Source: Solirubrobacterales bacterium
GTDB lineage: Bacteria; Actinomycetota; Thermoleophilia; Solirubrobacterales; 70-9
DNA length: 14,591 bases
NCBI GenBank assembly: GCA_030835185.1
Contig: JAUQWL010000150.1
Span: 1 to 14,591 of the forward strand
Direction of reading: 5' to 3'
Below are positions 6,647 through 12,716 of this stretch, piece after piece (the stretch's first letter is position 1; every line of letters begins with the position of its first letter). The translations under genes were made by a program, and so were the position numbers. The notes beneath the pieces were generated by a model. It was not told where the DNA came from and did no database searches. It saw nothing but the letters and a program-made list of their open reading frames with translations.

Positions 6647-7516
6647 GTGTTCAAGCGCATTGTTGTTGGGTACGACCAGAGCGACGGTTCGCGGGACGCG
6701 CTCGTCCTCGGTCGCAGGCTGGCCGATCGGCTGGACGCCGACCTGATGGTCGTCGGCGTGGTCCCGGCGCCCACCGGTGGCAGCCTGGTTCCGGCTCTGC
6801 CGGCGACCGCCTATTCGAATCTGGTCGAACATGCCAGGTCCGGCCTCGAGACGGCGGCAGCGGAATTCGGCGGGACCATCGAGATCGTCCAGAGCAGCTC
6901 GGCCGCCCGCGGGCTCGAGGAGTTGACCGAAAGGCTCGAAGGAGACCTGCTGGTCCTCGGCTGTGACCGAACCGACCCGGGGAAGGTCCGTGCCGGCCAC
7001 AAGGCCCGGGTGCTGATGCAGGGCTCGCGCTGCGCGGTCGCGTTGGCACCGGTCGGCTACCGCGACAGCGAGCGGGATCTATCGCTCGTCGGAGTGGCGG
7101 TGGACGGCTCGCCCGAGTCCGCGCATGCCCTCGAAGCCGCGGTGGAAATCGCCGGTGGCCGCACGCTCCGTCTGATCTCGGTGGCCACCGAATTCAGCGA
7201 GATCTGGGGCTTTTGGGGCGCCACCTACGCCCTCACGGAACTCGGGGTGGCATCGCGTGAGGCAGCACAGAAGATTCTCGACGAAGCCTCCGGGTCACTG
7301 CCGGAAGGCGTCGAAGCGACCACCGTGATGGCGGATGGCATCGCCTCTGAAGAACTGCGCAAACAGTCGGCCGAAGGGCTCGACCTGCTCTGTCTCGGAT
7401 CGCGTGGCTACGGCCCCGTCCGCCGGGTTCTCCTGGGCTCGGTCAGCTCGGAGCTGCTCCACGAGGTCTACTGTCCGGTGGTGGTCGTACCCCGCACCGC
7501 GGCCCCCGACGAATAA
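6647..7516 (+). CDS. Tandem-domain universal stress protein
   Basis: A 289-residue protein with two Usp domains (about 1-137 and 144-284). The second carries the ATP-binding pattern G-x2-G-x9-G-S as G-S-R-G-Y-G...L-L-G-S (251-265). In the first, the equivalent G-C-D-R-T-D...M-Q-G-S is degenerate, so probably only the second domain binds nucleotide. I chose the GTG at 6647 because AAGGAG (6634-6639) stands seven bases upstream and the product then begins M-F-K-R-I-V-V-G-Y-D, the standard Usp start. An in-frame upstream extension (from 6554) overlaps the previous gene and is not family-like. Usp proteins act in stress survival in the cytoplasm. It sits 70 bases after the heme protein, so it may be separately expressed. 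Confidence 0.93.
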   Translation: MFKRIVVGYDQSDGSRDALVLGRRLADRLDADLMVVGVVPAPTGGSLVPALPATAYSNLVEHARSGLETAAAEFGGTIEIVQSSSAARGLEELTERLEGDLLVLGCDRTDPGKVRAGHKARVLMQGSRCAVALAPVGYRDSERDLSLVGVAVDGSPESAHALEAAVEIAGGRTLRLISVATEFSEIWGFWGATYALTELGVASREAAQKILDEASGSLPEGVEATTVMADGIASEELRKQSAEGLDLLCLGSRGYGPVRRVLLGSVSSELLHEVYCPVVVVPRTAAPDE

Positions 7517-7615
7517 CCCGGCAGATGGTTCGGGATGAGCCTGCCGGCGGTGCGGCTGGCGGTCCCGGCCGAATGACCCGGCAGATGGTTCGGGATGAGC
7601 CTTCAGTCGGTGCGG
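7501..7615. repeat. 60-bp tandem duplication at the usp 3' end
   Basis: Two imperfect copies lie at an exact 60-base period: 7501-7555 and 7561-7615. The core (7511-7542 versus 7571-7602, 32 bases) has one mismatch, and the outer parts have diverged more. The first copy includes the last codons of usp (GAA-TAA). The second repeats them as GAA-TGA outside any gene and ends beside the alcohol dehydrogenase stop (7617). It looks like a local duplication of the usp tail and its downstream region, including the terminator-like hairpin. Confidence 0.9.
7518..7547 (+). terminator. Hairpin after usp, terminator-like
   Basis: CCGGCAG (7518-7524) pairs perfectly with CTGCCGG (7541-7547). Inside it, GTTC (7528-7531) pairs with GAGC (7537-7540) using one G-U pair, leaving a three-base bulge and a five-base loop. 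It starts two bases after the usp stop. No T-run follows, as is often seen in high-GC actinobacteria. The second copy of the tandem duplication keeps the inner stem but has lost the outer one. Confidence 0.5.
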
Positions 7616-7616
7616 G

Positions 7617-8657
7617 TCAGTCGTCCGGGCAGGCGACGGCCCGGCCGATGACTTCGCCGTTCCGCAAGCGCTCGTAGGCGTCGCCGACCCCGTCGAGACC
7701 GACCCGTTCCGTCCGGATCCCGATACGGCCGCTACGGGCCAGGTCGAGAACCTCCATCAGCTCCACCGCCGTACCCCAGTAGGTGGTCGCGATCCGGGCT
7801 CCCCAGGGCAGCGCCATCGCGCTGTACTCGAAAGTGCCGCCGGCCAGGCCGAGCAGGGTCAGGTCCCCTTCGAAGGAGAGCAGGCCGCCGGCCAGCGCCA
7901 GGGTGTCGGCCGATCCGACGACGTCCAGCACGAGTTCGGCTCCGCGGCCGCCGGTCATCGCCCTGATCGATTCCGGTGTCGCCTCTCCGGCGTTGATCGC
8001 GTGGTCGGCACCCAGCTGCTTCGCCACCTCCAGCTTGTCCGCCGACAGGTCGATCGCGACGATCTTCGCCGCACTCAGTGCGCTGATGATCTGCACCGCC
8101 ATCTGTCCGAGGCCGCCCACTCCGATCACGACGGCGGTCGAACCGGGGACGAGACGCGGCAGTGAGCGCTTGACCGCGTGATACGGGGTCAGCGCAGCGT
8201 CCGAAAGCGGTGCTGCGTCACGGGGGTCGAGATCCCCGAGCGGGATGAGCAGCCGGCTCGAGGGGACCAGCATGTACTCGGCCAGACCTCCGTCACGCCC
8301 GATCCCGCCGCCAAACGCACCGATCTCCAGCTGGTTCTCGCAGTAGTCCTCCCGGGAGAGCCGGCAGGCCCGGCAGTGCCCGCAACCCCACGGTCCGTAT
8401 ACCGCGACCGGTTGCCCGGGCTCGAAGCCGCCGACACCGTCGCCGATCCGCTCCACCCAACCGGCGTTCTCGTGTCCGAGGGTGAACGGAGGGTCGAAAG
8501 GCATCGCCCCTTCGGGCCACTCCATGAGGTGGAGATCGGAGTGACAGAGACCCGAACCGCCGATCTTGACAAGAACCTCGCCGGGGCCGGGTTCGGGCAC
8601 CGGCACCTCGACCAACTCGGGAGGCTGCTGCCATTCGATCAGTCGGTACGCAAGCAC
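7617..8657 (-). CDS. Zinc-dependent NAD-type alcohol dehydrogenase, ADH-A-like
   Basis: A 346-residue medium-chain dehydrogenase interconverting alcohols and aldehydes or ketones. Catalytic zinc ligands are visible as Cys38 (G-L-C-H-S-D), His62-Glu63 (G-H-E) and Asp153. These match the Cys38/His62/Asp153 set known for Rhodococcus ruber ADH-A. The structural zinc has Cys92, Cys95, Cys98 and Cys106. The Rossmann loop is G-V-G-G-L-G (179-184), and Asp203 at the end of the second strand predicts NAD rather than NADP. The start is GTG at 8657 with a weak AGGT upstream. It lies 179 bases downstream of trpB on the same strand but is probably separate because a GC-rich hairpin lies between. It converges on usp. 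The physiological substrate cannot be read from sequence. Confidence 0.93.
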   Translation of the reverse strand: MLAYRLIEWQQPPELVEVPVPEPGPGEVLVKIGGSGLCHSDLHLMEWPEGAMPFDPPFTLGHENAGWVERIGDGVGGFEPGQPVAVYGPWGCGHCRACRLSREDYCENQLEIGAFGGGIGRDGGLAEYMLVPSSRLLIPLGDLDPRDAAPLSDAALTPYHAVKRSLPRLVPGSTAVVIGVGGLGQMAVQIISALSAAKIVAIDLSADKLEVAKQLGADHAINAGEATPESIRAMTGGRGAELVLDVVGSADTLALAGGLLSFEGDLTLLGLAGGTFEYSAMALPWGARIATTYWGTAVELMEVLDLARSGRIGIRTERVGLDGVGDAYERLRNGEVIGRAVACPDD

Positions 8658-8794
8658 GGGCCAGTACCTACCCGGCGCAACACTTCTGTAAACCGGGAAC
8701 GGGGAATCTCGAAAAGCGATCCGAAAGGGCCGGATCGGGGGCGGGCCGGATTTGCGGCAGCCACCTCCGTGGTCCGAGGGGCTCCAGCAGCACC

Positions 8795-8812
8795 GGCCGG
8801 CACCCGCCGGCC
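8795..8812 (-). terminator. GC-rich hairpin after trpB
   Basis: GGCCGGC (8795-8801) and GCCGGCC (8806-8812) form a perfect seven-base stem with an ACCC loop, beginning 24 bases after the trpB stop on the minus strand. There is no T-run, so it would be an actinobacterial-type terminator at best. The rest of the 8658-8836 gap holds a nine-base direct repeat, GGGCCGGAT (8727-8735 and 8743-8751), and presumably the alcohol dehydrogenase promoter. I could not identify promoter boxes. Confidence 0.5.
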
Positions 8813-8836
8813 CCGGTCAACCCGGCGTCATCGCCA

Positions 8837-10198
8837 TCAGGCGACGGAAGGCGCTTCGGGCAGGCTCTCGAGCGCGCGGTTCATCTCGCTCTCGGAGAAC
8901 TCCAGGTCGACCAGTTCTCCGGAAAGGTAGGACTGGTAGGCGGCGAGGTCGAGATGCCCGTGACCGCTGAGGTTGAACAGGATGACCCGTTCGTCTCCCT
9001 CCTGCTTCGCCTGTTCGGCTTCGTTGATCACGTACTGGATCGCGTGGGTCGGCTCCGGTGCCGGGATTATCCCTTCGGCCCGGGCGAAGATGATCGCCGA
9101 CTCGAAGGCCTCGGTCTGCGGGATCGCCTGAGCCTCGATCAGTCCCTCTTTGACCAGCGCGCCGAGGATCGGGGCGACGCCGTGATAGCGCAGCCCGCCG
9201 GCATGGACCGGAGGCGGCACGAAATCGTGGCCGAGCGTGTAGGTCGGCATCAGCGGGGTCATGCCGACCGTGTCGCCGAAGTCGTATGCGTAGACACCCT
9301 TGGTCATGGTCGGGCAGGCCGACGGCTCGACCCCGACGAACCTTGTATCCAGGCCCTCTTTGAGCTTCTTGCGAAGCAGCGGGAAAGCGATACCGGAGAA
9401 GTTCGAGCCACCGCCGACACAGCCGACCACGACATCCGGATATTCGCCGGCCATCTCGAGCTGGGCGATTGCCTCCTGGCCGATCACGGTCTGGTGGAGA
9501 CAGACGTGGTTGAGGACCGAACCGAGTGCGTACTTGGTGTCTTCGGATGCGACGGCGACCTCGACCGCCTCCGAAATCGCGATGCCGAGACTGCCGGTGG
9601 CGTGCTCGGCCTGGGAGCGGCCGGCCTCGGTCAGCTTCGAGGGGCTGCGGTGGACGCTCGCTCCCCACGTCTCCATCATCGCCCGGCGGTACGGCTTCTG
9701 GTCATAGCTGGCCCCGACCATGAAAACCTCACACTCGAGGCCGAACATCTCGCAGGCGAGGGCCAGCGAAGAGCCCCACTGTCCGGCTCCGGTCTCGGTC
9801 GCCAGCTTCTTCACGCCCTCCTGCTTGTTGTACCAAGCCTGCGGAATGGCTGAATTCGGCTTGTGAGAACCGGCCGGAGAGACCCCCTCGTACTTGAAGT
9901 AGATGTGGGCCGGGGTGTCGAGAGCCTTCTCGAAGCGACGGGCCCGGATCAGCGGGGTCGGACGCCAGAGGCGATAGGCGTCGACGACCTCCTCGGGGAT
10001 GCCGATCTCCGGTTCCATCGAGACTTCCTGCTCGATCAGGCCCATCGGGAAGAGCGGCGCGAGGTCCTCGGGGCCGAGCGGCTGTCCGGTACCGGGGTTC
10101 AACGGCGGCAGCGGTTCCCCGGGAAGGTCGGCGGCGATGTTCACCCAGCGGTCGGGGATCTGCGACTCGTCGAGCAGGTACTTGACTTGTTTACCCAT
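8837..10198 (-). CDS. trpB2: Tryptophan synthase beta chain, TrpB2 type
   Basis: A 453-residue PLP enzyme of the TrpB2 subgroup, longer than the usual roughly 400-residue TrpB1. The PLP lysine is Lys113 in G-S-H-K-P-N-S. Other blocks are E-T-G-A-G-Q-W-G (135-142), the phosphate loop G-G-G-S-N (262-266), H-A-G-G-L-R-Y-H-G (332-340), P-E-P-T-H-A (381-386) and S-G-H-G-H-L-D (411-417). The GSHKPNS and SGHGHLD forms distinguish TrpB2 from TrpB1. Family members condense indole with serine or phosphoserine. No trpA is adjacent, as is usual for TrpB2, so it may salvage indole or act apart from the main trp operon. The ATG at 10198 has AGGAG nine bases upstream. Confidence 0.93.
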   Translation of the reverse strand: MGKQVKYLLDESQIPDRWVNIAADLPGEPLPPLNPGTGQPLGPEDLAPLFPMGLIEQEVSMEPEIGIPEEVVDAYRLWRPTPLIRARRFEKALDTPAHIYFKYEGVSPAGSHKPNSAIPQAWYNKQEGVKKLATETGAGQWGSSLALACEMFGLECEVFMVGASYDQKPYRRAMMETWGASVHRSPSKLTEAGRSQAEHATGSLGIAISEAVEVAVASEDTKYALGSVLNHVCLHQTVIGQEAIAQLEMAGEYPDVVVGCVGGGSNFSGIAFPLLRKKLKEGLDTRFVGVEPSACPTMTKGVYAYDFGDTVGMTPLMPTYTLGHDFVPPPVHAGGLRYHGVAPILGALVKEGLIEAQAIPQTEAFESAIIFARAEGIIPAPEPTHAIQYVINEAEQAKQEGDERVILFNLSGHGHLDLAAYQSYLSGELVDLEFSESEMNRALESLPEAPSVA

Positions 10199-10238
10199 TG
10201 ATTGTGGCTCCTGTCCTCGGTTCCGCCGATGGCGCTTG

Positions 10239-10256
10239 CCGGTCAGTCTAGACCGG
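10239..10256. repeat. Inverted repeat between heliorhodopsin and trpB2
   Basis: CCGGTC (10239-10244) and GACCGG (10251-10256) form a perfect six-base inverted repeat with a six-base spacer. It lies 40 bases upstream of the trpB2 ATG and 49 bases after the heliorhodopsin stop. It could be a weak terminator for heliorhodopsin or an operator for trpB2. There is no T-run. Confidence 0.35.
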
Positions 10257-10305
10257 TCGGCGCGACATTACGGCAAAGCGGAGCAACCGGATCGTGACCC
10301 CGGCA

Positions 10306-11112
10306 TCAGGAGCCGGCGAGCGCGCCCCCGTACACCTGCCAGGCAAGTGCGGTCTTGGCGACAAAGCTGAGGACGACGTAGGCCCGCTCGACGAACAGCG
10401 GATCCATCCAGCGACCGTTGGCGCGATAACCGAGCCACATGTTCACCGCGAAACCGTTGAACAGGATGAACAGCGAGACAAAGATCACGTAGACGAAGCC
10501 CGGCGCACCACCGCCGTTCGAGTCGGCGAGAACGAACTGGATCGCGATCGCGATCCACGGTACCGCCCCGATGACGCAGCCATAGACGAACGGGCTCCAG
10601 TCGACCGTCTGCCGCCCGAGATTGGTCCGCTCCATGACCAGCCCGAACAGGATCATCGCCGAGTTCGCTCCGAAAAGGGCGATCAGGGCAACCGGGTTGT
10701 TCACGCCGGAGAGCATCGCGATCAGTACCACCATCAGCGACGCACTGATCGAGTATTCCCACCAGCGGGCCGGGTTGATACCGCGGGTGACATTGTTCTC
10801 GTACCAGCGTCGCGCGAACGTTCCCACCGAGAAATGGTCCACCGCCGCCAGGGCGAGAAAGAGCGCGACCACAAGGTCGATCCGGAGGTCGAAGATGTCG
10901 GTTGAGCCGTACATTCCCGATCCGGGAGCACCAGCCAGGAAGCTGCCGATCACCGGGAGTTCCGCGGGCTTGGCGATTATGAGCAGGATCACTACCTGCG
11001 CAGCGAAGAAAGCCGTAGCGATCAGGTTCAGGCGGCGAAGCCTCGCCAACTTTCCCTCGTCGCGCTGTGGTCCGGCGCCGGCTGAAGCGTGTTCACTCTT
11101 TTCTAGGCTCAT
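10306..11112 (-). CDS. Heliorhodopsin
   Basis: A 268-residue seven-helix retinal protein of the heliorhodopsin family, which is inverted in the membrane relative to other rhodopsins (N-terminus inside). Approximate helices: 27-47, 73-94, 116-135, 139-161, 172-196, 203-228 and 239-265. The Schiff-base lysine is Lys253 in V-A-K-T-A-L-A-W-Q-V. The counterion is Glu119 in W-W-E-Y-S-I-S-A-S. They are 134 residues apart, the same as E107/K241 of heliorhodopsin 48C12. His93 lies where other members have a histidine near the retinal pocket. The N-terminus is charged and about 12 residues longer than 48C12. Published members do not pump ions; sensing or partner regulation has been proposed. No retinal-synthesis gene is in the window. 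ATG at 11112 has only a distant GAGGT. Confidence 0.95.
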   Translation of the reverse strand: MSLEKSEHASAGAGPQRDEGKLARLRRLNLIATAFFAAQVVILLIIAKPAELPVIGSFLAGAPGSGMYGSTDIFDLRIDLVVALFLALAAVDHFSVGTFARRWYENNVTRGINPARWWEYSISASLMVVLIAMLSGVNNPVALIALFGANSAMILFGLVMERTNLGRQTVDWSPFVYGCVIGAVPWIAIAIQFVLADSNGGGAPGFVYVIFVSLFILFNGFAVNMWLGYRANGRWMDPLFVERAYVVLSFVAKTALAWQVYGGALAGS

Positions 11113-11354
11113 GGATGGCCAAATTTACCTCGCTCCGAAGACAGTCCGATCAGACCTCGCTCCGGAGGAAGCCGGACTCGACGGGTATAGACTCACGCGC
11201 GGGCAAGGTGCAAGCGAAGGAAGGCAAACCGTGATTCCGGTGGGGAGCTTCATTCTGGCGGCAGTGGCGGACGGCGGTGGCCTCGAGGCAGCCAGGAACG
11301 GCGGCAAGGGAGAGCCGCTTGCCACATCGACCCTGAACATGCCACGCTAGGGAC
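11113..11354. promoter_or_regulatory. Divergent region upstream of heliorhodopsin and the DUF2254 gene
   Basis: The 242-base gap between divergent genes must contain promoters for both. Reading leftward toward heliorhodopsin, TATACC (complement of 11184-11189) is a possible -10 box, with a poor -35 candidate 18 bases before it. If used, it leaves an untranslated leader of roughly 65 bases holding both copies of a 14-base direct repeat. On the other side, AGGGA (11349-11353) precedes the DUF2254 starts. No gene in this gap is supportable. Confidence 0.4.
11127..11167. repeat. Pair of 14-bp direct repeats before heliorhodopsin
   Basis: ACCTCGCTCCGAAG (11127-11140) and ACCTCGCTCCGGAG (11154-11167) match at 13 of 14 positions, with starts 27 bases apart. 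The nearer copy contains the only Shine-Dalgarno-like word (GAGGT on the minus strand) before the heliorhodopsin ATG. A factor bound there, at DNA or RNA level, could block translation or transcription. This role is inference. Confidence 0.6.
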
Positions 11355-12668
11355 GTGGACTTGAACGGGCGAGGACTGGGGCTGCTTTCCTGGCGGACCC
11401 GCTGGGAGCTGATCGAGTTCCTGCGCAACTCGATCTGGATCGTGCCTGCGGCTTTCGTGCTCGTGGCGATGGTGATGGGCGTCCTGCTGCCGGACCTCGA
11501 TGAGAGGACCGGCGTCGTGATCGGGGTCGATTACGGGGCCAGTGCCGCTCAGGGAATGCTGGGTGCGATGGCCGGCGGCATGATCACCTTCACCGGTTTC
11601 GTCTTCTCGATCCTGCTGCTGGCGGTCCAGTTCGGCTCAAGCCAGTTTTCGCCGCGAATGCTGAGGCGCTTCCTGCGCGATCCCACCACGAAGATCTCGC
11701 TGGGGATGTTCATGGCGACCTTCATATACGCCCTGCTGGTGCTGCGCACGATCGAGCCGGTCAGCAACAAAGACTTCATCCCGGACTTCTCGGTCTCGGT
11801 CTCAATACTGATGCTGTTGGTCAGCATGTTCCTCTTCCTGCGGCTGATCAGCCAGACGACCCAGGGCCTCAGGGTCGCGGCCGTGGTCAAGATCGTCGGT
11901 GACGAAGGCACCCGGGCGATAAGCGGGGTGTACCCCGAGCCGGTGCCCGAGGGCGGCGAAGCGGACCCGACAGCTTTGCCTGTGGCGCCGGGAGGTCCGC
12001 GGGCCGTCACTTTCGACCGGGACCCCGGCATCCTCCAGAGCATCGACCACAGGGGCCTCGTCCGAATGGCCCGCGAGGCCGATGTGGCGATCGAGCTGGT
12101 GACTTCGATCGGCGACCTGACGGTGACCGGAAGCCCGATCTTCAGGATCCATGGTGATGGCGAGGTCGACGTCGAAGCCCTGCGCCGCTCGGTCGCGGTC
12201 GGCGACGAACGCAACATGCGCCAGGACCCGGCGTTCGTCTTCAGGCTGCTGGCTGACATCTCCTCCAAAGCGCTCTCGCCGGGCGTCAACGATCCGACCA
12301 CCTCGGTCCAGGCCCTCGACCAGATCGAGCTCCTGCTGCGACTGGTCGCCGGCCGCAAACTGCTCCCGGGAGAGATCGTGGACGAAGACGGCGCTGTCAG
12401 GCTGGTCTTCCCGGCCCCTTCCTGGCAGGATTTCCTCAGCATCGCGCTCGACGAGACCCGGCTCTTCGGCGCCGATTCGATCCAGGTCATGCGCCGGCTC
12501 CGGGCTCTCCTCGAGGACCTGCTCAAAGCGGTACCCGAGTTCCGGCGTCCGGCCGTCGAGAACCAGATCGCGATGCTGGAAGCCAGCGTCGAACGCAGCT
12601 TCATCGGCGATGCGGACCTGATCTCAGCCGGAACCCGCGACCGCCAGGGAATCGGCTCACCCCGCTGA
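11355..12668 (+). CDS. DUF2254 family membrane protein
   Basis: A 437-residue protein of the DUF2254 family, whose function is unknown. Four hydrophobic helices occupy the first 170 residues (about 27-46, 68-92, 113-131, 146-166), with the motif F-G-S-S-Q-F-S-P-R-M-L (93-103) between helices two and three. A soluble C-terminal half holds the family signature D-P-A-F-V-F-R-L-L-A-D-I...K-A-L-S-P-G-V-N-D-P-T-T (291-316). The start is GTG at 11355 or TTG at 11361; the latter has AGGGA seven bases upstream and may be the real one. The gene diverges from heliorhodopsin and ends at a strong hairpin. The conserved membrane-plus-soluble layout might suggest a channel or transporter, but nothing here shows it. 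Confidence 0.9.
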   Translation: MDLNGRGLGLLSWRTRWELIEFLRNSIWIVPAAFVLVAMVMGVLLPDLDERTGVVIGVDYGASAAQGMLGAMAGGMITFTGFVFSILLLAVQFGSSQFSPRMLRRFLRDPTTKISLGMFMATFIYALLVLRTIEPVSNKDFIPDFSVSVSILMLLVSMFLFLRLISQTTQGLRVAAVVKIVGDEGTRAISGVYPEPVPEGGEADPTALPVAPGGPRAVTFDRDPGILQSIDHRGLVRMAREADVAIELVTSIGDLTVTGSPIFRIHGDGEVDVEALRRSVAVGDERNMRQDPAFVFRLLADISSKALSPGVNDPTTSVQALDQIELLLRLVAGRKLLPGEIVDEDGAVRLVFPAPSWQDFLSIALDETRLFGADSIQVMRRLRALLEDLLKAVPEFRRPAVENQIAMLEASVERSFIGDADLISAGTRDRQGIGSPR

Positions 12669-12676
12669 CGGTTCAG

Positions 12677-12704
12677 CGGTGGCCGGCACGGGCGCCGGCC
12701 ACCG
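12677..12704. terminator. Strong bidirectional hairpin terminator
   Basis: CGGTGGCCGGC (12677-12687) and GCCGGCCACCG (12694-12704) form a perfect 11-base stem with a six-base loop. It sits centrally in the 48-base gap between two convergent stops, so it probably ends both transcripts. No T-run is present on either side. Confidence 0.75.
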
Positions 12705-12716
12705 TGACAGCCGGCG

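Noticed and set aside
7511..7602. Two-copy repeat considered as a CRISPR or attachment site pair
   Set aside because: There are only two copies, they are tandem with coding sequence of usp inside the first, and no integrase or cas gene is near.
8954..9853. + strand open frame of 299 codons opposite trpB2
   Set aside because: The minus strand encodes a complete TrpB2 with all active-site blocks; the + frame has no recognisable motif.
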